Assembly (NCBI GenBank): GCA_043820985.1
Contig: JBDRDH010000068.1
Span: 1 to 64,000 of the forward strand
Direction: 5' to 3'
From: JAAYXS01 sp043820985
GTDB lineage: Bacteria > Planctomycetota > Phycisphaerae > UBA1845 > Fen-1342
Length of the DNA: 64,000 bases
The notes below the pieces were generated by a model that saw nothing but the letters and a program-made list of their open reading frames with translations, was not told the origin of the DNA and searched no databases. Positions 52,401 to 60,748 of the stretch are shown here, one piece after another. How positions within the stretch are numbered: the stretch's first letter is position 1; each line of letters starts with the position of its first letter. Both the position numbers and the translations under genes were made by a program.

Positions 52401-52866
52401 GAGGATCGAGGATTGAGGATTGAGTCGTAAGGGGAAGCGCGATGTTGCGGTCGTATAAGGAACTGAAGGTCTGGCAGCGGTCGTTTGACCTGTGCAAGCG
52501 AGTGTACGGGCTTTCACGGTCATTTCCTGCGGACGAGCGGTTTGGGCTTGTCGTGCAGGTGCGCCGCGCAGCCGTCTCGATACCGAGCAATATTGCCGAA
52601 GGACATAGTCGTGACACGACGCGCGACTACGTGCGGTTCCTGTGGATGGCAAAGGGCTCGCTGGCTGAGGTAGAGACCCAATTGATGCTCGCTCGCGAGC
52701 TGGGTTTCGGAAACACGGATGAAACCGAGGCGGGGCTAGAGGAACTCGACGAAATCGGGCGCATGCTCAAGGGCTTGATCCGGTCACTAGGCGGAGAAGC
52801 CGCCCGTCGGGCAGACGGGCGTGGCACCTCCGCTCAATCCTCAATCCCCAATCCTCAATCCTCCCC
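52401..52866 (+). mobile_element. Repeat-flanked four-helix-bundle gene cassette
   Basis: Left repeat 52401-52424 consists of GAGGATCGAGGATTGAGGAT plus TGAG. Right repeat 52833-52866 is its complement in form: CTCAATCCTCAATCCCCAAT, then CCTCAATCC. Between them lie the four-helix-bundle gene and a hairpin at 52802-52820 (GCCCGTC, GGGCA, GACGGGC). The block interrupts an ABC transporter operon. Mobility is inferred from the terminal repeats; no transposase is present. Confidence 0.55.
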
Positions 52867-52888
52867 TACCGAACGCGAGAGATCATGA
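52442..52888 (+). CDS. Four-helix-bundle protein (23S rRNA intervening-sequence type)
   Basis: 148 residues. The family signature is clear: SYKELKVWQRSFDLCKRVY, SFPADERFGLVVQVRRAAVS, SIPSNIAEGHSRD and a last helix. These proteins resemble those in 23S intervening sequences and retroelement accessory proteins (Avd); many bind nucleic acid. The final ~30 residues are encoded by the hairpin and the right flanking repeat. The stop overlaps the next permease start (ATGA). AGGGGAAG lies just upstream of ATG 52442. An odd guest in a sugar-transport operon. Confidence 0.9.
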   Translation: MLRSYKELKVWQRSFDLCKRVYGLSRSFPADERFGLVVQVRRAAVSIPSNIAEGHSRDTTRDYVRFLWMAKGSLAEVETQLMLARELGFGNTDETEAGLEELDEIGRMLKGLIRSLGGEAARRADGRGTSAQSSIPNPQSSPTERERS

Positions 52889-53820
52889 AGCCGAGCAAAG
52901 TCGCCATCTACGCCATCCTCCTCGCCGGCAGCATCATCATGCTGTTCCCGCTCTGGTGGATGGTCTGCGTCAGCTTCTCGACGCCGGCCGAGGCGAGTGC
53001 GGCGGCTACCAGCGCGACGGATTTCAATTGGTGGCCGCGGTTTGGCAACTGGCGGAATTACCCCGAGGCGCTTTCACACATGGGGACCAGTGGGGCCGGA
53101 CTGGATGTCGACGAGCGTCCGCACGGCTTGGCCGCCGGATTGATCTGGGATACGCGCGATTTCGCCAGTCGCTATCGTGGCTTCCTGGACGCATTCGCCA
53201 ATACCGTGGTCGTCACGATCCTGAGTGTCGTCGGACAGGTGCTCTCGTGCAGTCTGGTGGGGTATGCGTTTGCCCGGCTGCGGTTTCGGGGGCGCGGGCC
53301 GCTGTTTATCCTGATGATCTCGACCATGATGTTGCCGCCGCAAGTGACGATGATCCCGATGTTCATCATGTTTCGCTGGTTTGGGTGGATCGACACGATC
53401 CTGCCGCTGGTGGTGCCGATGTTCTTCGGCACGCCGTTCTATGTTTTCATGTTCCGCCAGTTCTTCGCGCAGGTGCCCGAAGCGCTGGTCGAGGCGGCGC
53501 GGATCGACGGTTGCGGTCACATGGGCATCTGGTGGCGGATCATGCTGCCGATGTGTCGGCCGGTGATCGCCATCACGGCGATTTTCGTGTTCATCTTTGT
53601 CTGGAACGACTTCCTGGGCCCGCTGATCTACCTGCACAGCGAACACCAGATGACCTTGGCGGTGGCGCTGAACTCGTTCAAGAACCAGTACGGCGACTTC
53701 CGCGACGCCCACTGGCTGATGGCCGCCAGCATCGTCACCATGATCCCCTGCATCGTGCTGTTCTTCATGGCGCAGAAGCAGTTCGTCGGCGGCTTGCAGT
53801 TAGGAGCGGTGAAGGGGTAG
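52885..53820 (+). CDS. Carbohydrate ABC transporter permease (MalG type)
   Basis: 311 residues with six TM helices (first: AIYAILLAGSIIMLFPLWWM) and the EAA motif EAARIDGCGHMGIWWRIMLP for ATPase contact. It partners the MalF-like half of the upstream fusion protein. The loop after TM1 is unusually long (about 80 residues, with MGTSGAGLDVDERPH), as in planctomycete MalG relatives. ATG 52885 overlaps the stop of the inserted four-helix-bundle gene. An ATPase such as MsmK/MalK must come from elsewhere. Confidence 0.93.
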   Translation: MKPSKVAIYAILLAGSIIMLFPLWWMVCVSFSTPAEASAAATSATDFNWWPRFGNWRNYPEALSHMGTSGAGLDVDERPHGLAAGLIWDTRDFASRYRGFLDAFANTVVVTILSVVGQVLSCSLVGYAFARLRFRGRGPLFILMISTMMLPPQVTMIPMFIMFRWFGWIDTILPLVVPMFFGTPFYVFMFRQFFAQVPEALVEAARIDGCGHMGIWWRIMLPMCRPVIAITAIFVFIFVWNDFLGPLIYLHSEHQMTLAVALNSFKNQYGDFRDAHWLMAASIVTMIPCIVLFFMAQKQFVGGLQLGAVKG

Positions 53821-53871
53821 CGGGGACCGCGAACCTCAAAGACACTAAGGGCACAAAGGGTGAATACGAAA

Positions 53872-53908
53872 CGCGGGCGGGTCTCTCTGTATGAGGGACT
53901 CGCCCGCG
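53872..53908. terminator. Bidirectional terminator hairpin
   Basis: CGCGGGCGGGTCTCTC pairs with GAGGGACTCGCCCGCG, nearly perfect with wobble pairs, around CTGTAT-like loop sequence. It lies between the end of the permease gene and the convergent PEP-CTERM gene. Confidence 0.7.
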
Positions 53909-53959
53909 GGATTGTTCATCCATGGCACATACGACCACAAAAAGCCGTGTGTGCGGTTC

Positions 53960-54634
53960 CTAACGGCGACGCAATACCAACCCGGCCAGGGCCAGCAGGA
54001 TCAGCGAAGCCGGCTCGGGGATCAGGGTCAGGTTATAGCGACCGCCCAGCACGTCCAGCTCCATCAGGATCGGATCGCCGGGGTTGGCGATGTCGATGCC
54101 GATGTTATTGGAGCCACCTTCGTAACCGACCTCGTTGGCCCAGTTATCGCCGCCCTCGGGCGCGCGGAACTTGAACTCCTTGTAGCCGGCCTCGGGGAAG
54201 GTGACAACGGCCGAGTAGATGCCCGCGTCGTAGGACATGACAACCGCTTCGCCCCAATTGTTGAACGCACCCTTGATTTCCCAGGCCAGGCCACGGTCTT
54301 CGCGGCCGACGCGGTTGAACTGCGGAGTCCAGCCGTCAAAGTGCTCGCCCTCGTAGAAATAGAGCGTCAGTTCGCCACCGGGGGCATACCCCTTGGCGTT
54401 GCTGCTGGGCCACGCGTTGTCCCAGGTTCCGTCGGTGACCTTGAAATAGTGGGTTCCTTCGCTCTCGCCGGTAAGCGTCTTCGCATAGACCCCACCGCCC
54501 ATGTCCTGCATCATGTAGTCGGGGTGACCGGGGTTCCATGACTCGTTGAAATCGCCGGCGATGTAGTAGTCTGCCAGCGCGGGCAGCGCCGCCAGGATTG
54601 CCACGGACATAATCGACAACGCAAGTTTCTTCAT
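53960..54634 (-). CDS. PEP-CTERM protein with two starch-binding-like E-set domains
   Basis: 224 residues from ATG 54634 (GGAG upstream). A signal peptide is followed by two related beta-sandwich segments: YYIAGDFNESWNPGHPDYMM and AWEIKGAFNNWGEAV, each with the GxFN-x-W pattern of CBM48/pullulanase-type domains. The C-terminus PEPASLILLALAGLVLRRR is a complete PEP-CTERM sorting signal (PEP, TM helix, Arg cluster), processed by exosortase in the family. It lies beside the glucan cluster, so it may be an envelope glucan-binding protein. Confidence 0.87.
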   Translation of the reverse strand: MKKLALSIMSVAILAALPALADYYIAGDFNESWNPGHPDYMMQDMGGGVYAKTLTGESEGTHYFKVTDGTWDNAWPSSNAKGYAPGGELTLYFYEGEHFDGWTPQFNRVGREDRGLAWEIKGAFNNWGEAVVMSYDAGIYSAVVTFPEAGYKEFKFRAPEGGDNWANEVGYEGGSNNIGIDIANPGDPILMELDVLGGRYNLTLIPEPASLILLALAGLVLRRR

Positions 54635-54748
54635 AATCTCTCTCCTTCTCCTTTTCCCTTTCCTCTTCCTCGAGCAGGGAATTATAAACTCCGAGCGACG
54701 GCCACCAGCCCCCAGGCTGGCGGCCGCCACACGCTTTTAACCTACCAA

Positions 54749-57301
54749 TTAGCCACCACCACCGACCGCGGCGATGAAGCCGTCGATGTCGTAGGAGTTG
54801 ACTTCGTTATCACCATTCATGTCATTAACGCAGTAAAAGTCGCACGAAGTGCCCCAGCGGGCATCCCAGGCTTCCTTACCGCCAACGGCGGTGATGAAGT
54901 GGTCAATGTCGTAAGAGTTGACCGCTCCGTCACAGTTCGAGTCGCCCTTCAACTGGCCGGTGCACCATTCGATACCGAACCACTGATCGCCATCGATAGC
55001 GCTGAAGTCCACCTCGCGCGGTTCAACCAGATTCTCCAGTCCGCCCAGCGGACCGAGCACCTGGTTGGACATCCAGTTGTGACTCTGACCGTTGACGAAG
55101 ACACAGACCTTCAACGATGGGAACTCGGTCGGGTCGGCCGGGACCGGGATGGCCAGTGCCTCGAGCGGAATCGAAAATTCGAGGCCGGTGGTAACGTCCT
55201 CGGGGAATTCGATCAGCGGATCGAACGGGGGCGTGCCGTTCACGCCATCCACGTTGCTGTTATCAATCGTGCAAAGCACGATGAACGGCGTAGCGGCACC
55301 TGGATCGCGGTCCAGCAGCCCGCCGTGCGTGTAGTTTGCCGCCCGGCCTTGGCCGAGATAGTGCCCCACGCCGGGGTTCAACTCGTCGACATAGAGTTCC
55401 GCGTAGTTGACGTAGAGCCGGTAGGGGTCGCTACCGCCCGTAACGCACATCCAGAAATCGGCCTCGAAGACGGTATCAAACATCAGGCCCTCGACCTCGG
55501 GTGTATTGAGGTCGTCGCCCATGCGGTTCAGGCCATTCCAGTCGATGTCCGGATTGTCGCCGCGAAGCTGGTTCTGTCCGCCGGGTCGTGTGTCGAAGAA
55601 CAGCTCGAGTTTGTTGTAATTGGACTCGAGGTTGCCGGCCAGACAGATGTACACACGGCCATTGGCGATACGCGCCCGAACCACATCCAGCTCGGATCCG
55701 CTCGCGAAATCGACCTCACCCTGGCGGGAATCGCCGAAGCCGGTCGAAGTATCCTGAACGGACAGGGCCGGACCGGAGTAGAGCAGCTCGCAGGAACCGT
55801 CAATGGTCGGGATCATTTCCGGCGAGCCACAGGTTTCCATGAGGCATTCGGTCAGGTCACCCTGGTAGACACCGCCCAGCCAGAGGCAATCGGTGTCGCG
55901 GACGATGAAACACAGGTTGCCGATGCAGCAAGCACCCTGACTGCACGGATCGTCAGTGCAATCGGTGCCGTCACCGAGGTACACGCCGTCCTGTTCGAGG
56001 CAAACCTCTTCGCGGACCTCGATGCAGGGCTCCGGGCCGGCAACACAGCAGGCGCCGGTGGCGCAAGGATCAGCGCTGCAATCGGTAAACGGTCCGAGGA
56101 AATCGCCGCCCTGTAAGGTGCAGTCTTCCTCGGTGATGACGGAGCAGGTGGTGCCTACGCAGCAGGCGCCGTAAGCCAGACAATCGCAGGCGATGTCACA
56201 GCCGGTGCCGTCGCCGAGGTAGGCCCCGCCGGCGGTGTCGCACGCGTCTGAGGTCATGACTTCACACAGGCCCACCAGGCAGCAGGCGCCGGTCGGAATC
56301 GTGTCGCAAGGATTCCCATCACAGCTCACGCCGTCACCCAGGTAGGTACCGCCCGTACCGGCACAAGCCGCGGCGGTGAGGATGCTGCAGGTTTGACCGA
56401 TACAGCAAGCGCCACAGGGATCCGTGACGATTGGCACGGTGAAGAACTGATTCCAGAAGATGAGCGACAGATCGACCAGCCGCGGGTCGCCCAGGTGGTC
56501 GGAGGGATTGCCCCAGATACCTGCCAGTACCTGGTTCGAGACGAAGTCGTGCTGCTGGCCGTTGATGAAGGCGCAGATTTTGAAGTCGCCGGTGGGATCA
56601 CCCAAAGCCGACAGCGGAATGGCCAGTTCAACGCCCGTGTTCACGCCGGCCCCGTTGCCGACTCCGAAGCCGCCATCGACGCCCGCGGTATTGCTGTTAT
56701 CGAGCGTGCAGTAGGCCGTAAACGGTGCGTTGCCGCCGGTCAGCTCACCGCCATTCGTCTCGCATCGTGTGAGTCCCTGGCCGAGGTAGTAGCCCACGCC
56801 GGGGTTTCCCGCGTCGACGTAAAGCTCGGCATAGCTTACATGGACCTGAACAACCTCGTTGTTGTAGTTGGTAACCGTGACGTAGAAATCGGCTTCGAAG
56901 CCGGTCTCGAACTTGAAGCCGGGGTGTTCGGCGTCGAGATAGCCCATGCGCTGGAGGGCGCCGTAGTCGACATCGGGGTTCTCAATACCGAGCAGTTGGT
57001 TCTGCCCGCCGGCCCGCGTGTCGAAAAAGAGCTCGAGCTTGTTGCCATTGGTCTCGAGATTGCCCGCGAACACGAGATACAGGATACCGTCGTGAACCGT
57101 GGCAAACGCGCCGTCCAACTCGGAGCCGCTGGCCTGGTCGTACTGTCCAATCTGCGAGTCGCCGAAACTGGTTTGCGTGTCCTGTACCACGATGGCATCG
57201 CAATATGTCGATTCAGCCACGCCATCCATGACTGGTTGTGCCCCGGCCGAAACGGCCAGCATTCCCAGCAATGGGAATAACCACAATAAAGATCGCCCCA
57301 T
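54749..57301 (-). CDS. Large secreted protein: two beta domains, five GACC modules, dockerin-like end
   Basis: 850 residues, signal peptide LLWLFPLLGMLAVSAGA. Domain A (about 25-275, with NLETNGNKLELFFDTRAGG) and domain B (about 505-785, with NLESNYNKLELFFDTRPGG) are clear duplicates. Between them lie five Cys modules that each begin GACC and end about 36 residues later (for example GACCIGQTCSILTAAAC). The C-terminus holds two dockerin-like repeats, NSYDIDHFITAVG and NSYDIDGFIAAVG. The same A/B domain occurs in the GH13 enzyme at 44802-47351. AAGGAG precedes ATG 57301. A non-enzymatic surface or matrix protein is likely. Confidence 0.85.
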   Translation of the reverse strand: MGRSLLWLFPLLGMLAVSAGAQPVMDGVAESTYCDAIVVQDTQTSFGDSQIGQYDQASGSELDGAFATVHDGILYLVFAGNLETNGNKLELFFDTRAGGQNQLLGIENPDVDYGALQRMGYLDAEHPGFKFETGFEADFYVTVTNYNNEVVQVHVSYAELYVDAGNPGVGYYLGQGLTRCETNGGELTGGNAPFTAYCTLDNSNTAGVDGGFGVGNGAGVNTGVELAIPLSALGDPTGDFKICAFINGQQHDFVSNQVLAGIWGNPSDHLGDPRLVDLSLIFWNQFFTVPIVTDPCGACCIGQTCSILTAAACAGTGGTYLGDGVSCDGNPCDTIPTGACCLVGLCEVMTSDACDTAGGAYLGDGTGCDIACDCLAYGACCVGTTCSVITEEDCTLQGGDFLGPFTDCSADPCATGACCVAGPEPCIEVREEVCLEQDGVYLGDGTDCTDDPCSQGACCIGNLCFIVRDTDCLWLGGVYQGDLTECLMETCGSPEMIPTIDGSCELLYSGPALSVQDTSTGFGDSRQGEVDFASGSELDVVRARIANGRVYICLAGNLESNYNKLELFFDTRPGGQNQLRGDNPDIDWNGLNRMGDDLNTPEVEGLMFDTVFEADFWMCVTGGSDPYRLYVNYAELYVDELNPGVGHYLGQGRAANYTHGGLLDRDPGAATPFIVLCTIDNSNVDGVNGTPPFDPLIEFPEDVTTGLEFSIPLEALAIPVPADPTEFPSLKVCVFVNGQSHNWMSNQVLGPLGGLENLVEPREVDFSAIDGDQWFGIEWCTGQLKGDSNCDGAVNSYDIDHFITAVGGKEAWDARWGTSCDFYCVNDMNGDNEVNSYDIDGFIAAVGGGG

Positions 57302-57747
57302 CAGTGCACTCCTTCTTTGACCCCTGAATTCCTAACTGGTAACTTGATCCAATACAAACCACGAGCCCGTTTGAGACAACACAAACCTCGGCACGGGCAT
57401 TACACGCACGTCCGTGTGTGTCACCTGTACACGGTCATACCACTTAACAAACAGGCACAACTTTGGTGGCCGAACGCATTCTTTCGCCCTGGCCTTCCAT
57501 AGTACCCTTGCCCACGATCTTTCATTATACTGGACACTATGATCACAGTAAAGATGTTATTGTCCTGTTTTAGTGCGTGTGGTATGTTAGTGGCAGGGAC
57601 CCCTGGTAGCACCGCGACATTGTCGCGGGTGGTAACGTCCGCATATAATCAAGAAAGCGAGAAATTCGGACCGATATGATCCGACAGCCCGTATTTTGAA
57701 CGCAGGTGGCTGATCACACCCCGATTGGCAACCGCAGGAGCCTTAAA
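57302..57747. other. 446-bp divergent region with a strong palindrome
   Basis: It lies between the secreted-protein and pseudopilin genes. It contains CCGCGACA-T-TGTCGCGG at 57612-57628, a near-perfect palindrome that could be an operator or small terminator. AT-rich sequence near 57520-57560 (TTCATTATACTGG) may hold a promoter. No gene, tRNA or small ORF with support is seen. Confidence 0.4.
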
Positions 57748-58812
57748 ATGTCCGGATATCACCGCCCAAAACGTGGCGCCCGTGCTTTTACGTTGATCGA
57801 GTTGCTCGTCGTCGTCGCCATTATCGCCTTGCTGATCTCGATCCTGTTGCCTTCACTGGGAGCGGCGCGCGAACAAGCCAAAACTCTGCGCTGCGGTACA
57901 TCGCTGCATTCGATCGGCCAGGCCGTGCACGCGTGCTACGCCGAGAACAACGAGTACGGGCCGACCTGGGATGACGGCGCTGTCTTTCCGCCCAAACCCA
58001 CTCAGGAGTACATGCTGACCTGGGTCGATGTGCTGTTTGACCTGGATTACCTCAGCGATCCGAAAGCCGGCCTGTGCGCGAAGGACCAGCGGCCCGACGA
58101 CGTCACGCGCCGCCGGGGCGAGCAATGGGAGAAGAGCTTCGTGCGGACCATGGGCGTGGGCGAGCAGCCGCGCGCCGGTGTTCGCACCAGCTACGCGTTG
58201 AACGTGCACATGCACTTCAATTTCCGCAAGGATCGCTATCAGGACACTGCCCGTCAGGTTTACGCCATTGACGGCTGGTGGTGCTGGTTCGGCTCGCTCA
58301 ACGCCACCTGGCTCATGGCCCCCAAGATCATGGGCACCGCCCCCGATCCGGTCGGTTGGCCAACCGACTCTGGCACGATGGTCGGCTGGCGGCACGGCGC
58401 GGATTTAAGCGCTAACGCGCTATACTGCGATGGCCACGTGGCCAAACTCACCCCGCGCGTCCCGGGCATGACTGACAATGTGCAAGAGGACCTACTGTAT
58501 CGTACGGTGGATACAACCAAGAGCTTCACGTGGCTGCCGGGCGAGAGTGGCTGGCGCGCGATCGATGACAAGTACGGCGCGGACGGCCAACCGGGCCTGG
58601 TCGAGGAGTGGGCCAACGAACCCAACGACGCAGGCACTACCGGGCGGTATCCCGAATGGTGGTACACACGCCAGTATGACATTCGTGGCAAGCGTCTCGG
58701 TGTTGGCAACAACGTTGTGCCGTATGACTTCCCGGAACCGCTCAGCGCGGTGTGGCGGACCGCGAACGATACGTGGCGAAAATTGCCCAACAACTCCATC
58801 GACAGGCGGTAG
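57748..58812 (+). CDS. Type II secretion-like pseudopilin (H-x9-DG family)
   Basis: 354 residues from ATG 57748, with AGGAG upstream. The prepilin leader ends RGARAFTLIELLVVVAIIAL, the classical cleavage site before Phe with a helix starting FTLIELLVV. The C-terminal DUF1559-type motif H-x9-DG is His in GWRHGADLSANALYCDGHVAK. Planctomycetes have many of these pilin-like proteins, of unknown role, exported by a T2SS-like system. The next gene is 3 bases downstream, so the two form an operon. Confidence 0.93.
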   Translation: MSGYHRPKRGARAFTLIELLVVVAIIALLISILLPSLGAAREQAKTLRCGTSLHSIGQAVHACYAENNEYGPTWDDGAVFPPKPTQEYMLTWVDVLFDLDYLSDPKAGLCAKDQRPDDVTRRRGEQWEKSFVRTMGVGEQPRAGVRTSYALNVHMHFNFRKDRYQDTARQVYAIDGWWCWFGSLNATWLMAPKIMGTAPDPVGWPTDSGTMVGWRHGADLSANALYCDGHVAKLTPRVPGMTDNVQEDLLYRTVDTTKSFTWLPGESGWRAIDDKYGADGQPGLVEEWANEPNDAGTTGRYPEWWYTRQYDIRGKRLGVGNNVVPYDFPEPLSAVWRTANDTWRKLPNNSIDRR

Positions 58813-58815
58813 GGT

Positions 58816-59232
58816 ATGGAAAAAAAACAGAAGAACCTGATTTCCGTCATCGTGATCGTCGTGGCGCTAGGCGTTTCCGGCTATCTGCTGACCGGCTATT
58901 TCAACCCATCGACGCTGCCCTCCGAGTACAGTAGCAAGGGCATCTGCCTGGCCTGCCAGGCGGAGGTCACGGCCAGCCATGGTGCCGAGGAGCACGCCCC
59001 GTTCACCTGCCCGCAATGCGGGGAGACCGCCGTCTACCCCTGGTTGTACTGCTACGACTGCCAGAAATTGTTCGTGCCCGCGCTGGTCATCCCCGCTGAC
59101 GGCGGGCCGCCGCGCATGCCCGGACACCCGGTATGCAGCGCATGTGGGAGCCCCAACTACGGTTCATACGTCGAGGGCATGCCCAATCAACAGCCCGTCG
59201 GCAAAGCCCCCCTGCCCAACTGGCCGCCGTAG
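58816..59232 (+). CDS. Membrane-anchored zinc-ribbon protein
   Basis: 138 residues. An N-terminal TM helix (VIVIVVALGVSGYLLTGYF) is followed by three C-x2-C pairs: CLACQ, CPQCG, CYDCQ, and a fourth, CSACG, forming one or two zinc ribbons. It is co-transcribed with the pseudopilin (3-base gap), so it may be a folding or assembly partner; function is otherwise unknown. Confidence 0.8.
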   Translation: MEKKQKNLISVIVIVVALGVSGYLLTGYFNPSTLPSEYSSKGICLACQAEVTASHGAEEHAPFTCPQCGETAVYPWLYCYDCQKLFVPALVIPADGGPPRMPGHPVCSACGSPNYGSYVEGMPNQQPVGKAPLPNWPP

Positions 59233-59247
59233 GCAGAGTGAACGCTG

Positions 59248-59446
59248 GGCCGAGATTCCCATCTCGGCCCCGACGAAGCAGGCTTCCCATCCGGCCCCGC
59301 TCGCGGGAGGGGATTGCCAATGGGGTGCGAGAAGGGCTTCTCGCACCAGCAGAACGACCTGCCCCGCTCATGGGAAAGGACTCCCGCGAATGTGGGTGCG
59401 AGAAGGGATTCTCGCACCAGCAGAGAAGGGATTCTCGCACCAGCAG
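59248..59446. repeat. Cluster of hairpins and repeated palindromes
   Basis: A perfect hairpin at 59248-59269 (GGCCGAGAT, TCCC, ATCTCGGCC) is followed by palindromic GTGCGAGAAGGGCTTCTCGC-type units at 59325-59352 and 59396-59423, plus a third partial unit at 59424-59446, each ending CACCAGCAG. It fills the space between convergent genes. It could be a bidirectional terminator or REP-like sequence. Confidence 0.75.
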
Positions 59447-59449
59447 ATA

Positions 59450-60739
59450 TCAGCCCAGCCACGAGACTATTTTTTCGATGCCCTCCAGAACCTGACCGCA
59501 CCATTGGCGCGCGAAGTCTTCCGGTAGCGGTTCGTGCAGTGGGGTGTTCTCGCTGGCGGCCATGGCGCGGGCACCGTCGAAATCAACCAGCGACAGCCGC
59601 GCGGTCAGCTCACGCCGCGAACGGGCGAAGGCCACGCCGGGCAGCATGGCGACCTTGGCCTCGTCCAACAGGCGCTCACACATCTGCGTCCCGTTGTGAA
59701 TGCCGCGCTGGTTCAATTGCTCGGTGAAAGGGGTGAAATCCGGAAACAGGTAAAACGCGCCCGTGGGCGGATGCACGCGTACGCCGGCGTCCGCGAGGAG
59801 TTGCGCGCATTGCTGGCCGAGCGCGGCCAGGATGCGGCGCGCGTGCCACAGGTAATGTTCGATGTCCACGCCGCCCCGGAAAGCCGTCACCGCCGCGTGC
59901 TGGATCGGCGCGCAGACGGACGTATAGGTCTCACTGGCGACGGCCGCCATGGTATCGAGCAACCAGTCCAGCTCGCGCGGAAATGCGAACGTACCCAGCC
60001 GCCAACCACCCGCCCCGCACCACTTGGACAATCCCGACGAAATAATCGTGCGCTGCGGGTAGAACTGCGCGATCGATACGTGTTCGCCGTGATGATGCAG
60101 CCCCGCGTAGATTTCATCCGACAGCACAACAACATCAAAACGCCGGCAGACCTCCGCGATCTCCTGCAACTCGATGGCGGTGTAAGTATTGCCGACGGGA
60201 TTGCTGGGGTAATTCAATACCAGCAAGCGCGGGCGACTGTCGTCATTGACGATCTCGAACGATTCCAGCAGTTGCGCCGGCGTCAGCTTCCAGCCGGTCT
60301 CAAAGCTGGTCTGGATCAGGCTGACCTTGCGGCCGATGATCCGAGCTTGCGGCAGGTATGAGACCCAGCAGGGCGGCGCCACGATGATTTCGCCGTAATA
60401 AGTTAATTGCAGCAGGAACATCAGTTCCTTGGAGCCGGGGCCGATGAGCACGCGGTCAGGATGGGCCTGGACGTGGTCATACTTGCGGTGGAAATCGGCG
60501 ACGGCCTCGCGCAACTCGCGCAAGCCCTGCACCGGCAGGTAGTCCTTCTCCGGGGCCGCCAGGCGCAGGGCCTCGACGACGGAGACCGGGACCGGGAAAG
60601 GCGACTGCCCGAGTCCCATGTTGTAGACGGTGTGGTCCTGTCGCCGGAGCTGGTGAACCCTCTCGCTGATTGCCAGAGTGGCGGACTTGTTGAGTCCCCG
60701 CACATTCAGATTCAAACTAACCGGTTGCGTGTGATTCAT
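59450..60739 (-). CDS. Class I/II PLP-dependent aminotransferase
   Basis: 429 residues. NYPSNPVG (176-183), Asp208 (LSDEIYAG) and the PLP Schiff-base Lys239 (SSGLSKWCGAGGWRLG) match fold-type I aspartate-aminotransferase-like enzymes; the final Arg motif follows. It transfers amino groups between amino and keto acids; the substrate is unclear, with DEIYAG and GAGGWRLG consistent with aromatic or aspartate types. Ten bases separate it from the upstream EF-G gene, so co-transcription is likely. Confidence 0.93.
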   Translation of the reverse strand: MNHTQPVSLNLNVRGLNKSATLAISERVHQLRRQDHTVYNMGLGQSPFPVPVSVVEALRLAAPEKDYLPVQGLRELREAVADFHRKYDHVQAHPDRVLIGPGSKELMFLLQLTYYGEIIVAPPCWVSYLPQARIIGRKVSLIQTSFETGWKLTPAQLLESFEIVNDDSRPRLLVLNYPSNPVGNTYTAIELQEIAEVCRRFDVVVLSDEIYAGLHHHGEHVSIAQFYPQRTIISSGLSKWCGAGGWRLGTFAFPRELDWLLDTMAAVASETYTSVCAPIQHAAVTAFRGGVDIEHYLWHARRILAALGQQCAQLLADAGVRVHPPTGAFYLFPDFTPFTEQLNQRGIHNGTQMCERLLDEAKVAMLPGVAFARSRRELTARLSLVDFDGARAMAASENTPLHEPLPEDFARQWCGQVLEGIEKIVSWLG

Positions 60740-60748
60740 GATCTTAGT

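Noticed and set aside
53828..53862. CCTCAAAGACACTAAGGGCA-type sequence as a gene or regulatory site
   Set aside because: It resembles a common dispersed non-coding repeat in bacterial genomes, but one copy in the window is not enough to call it.
54899..56116. 405-codon open frame antisense to the Cys-rich secreted protein
   Set aside because: A shadow of the coding strand, whose repeats and signal peptide are unmistakable.
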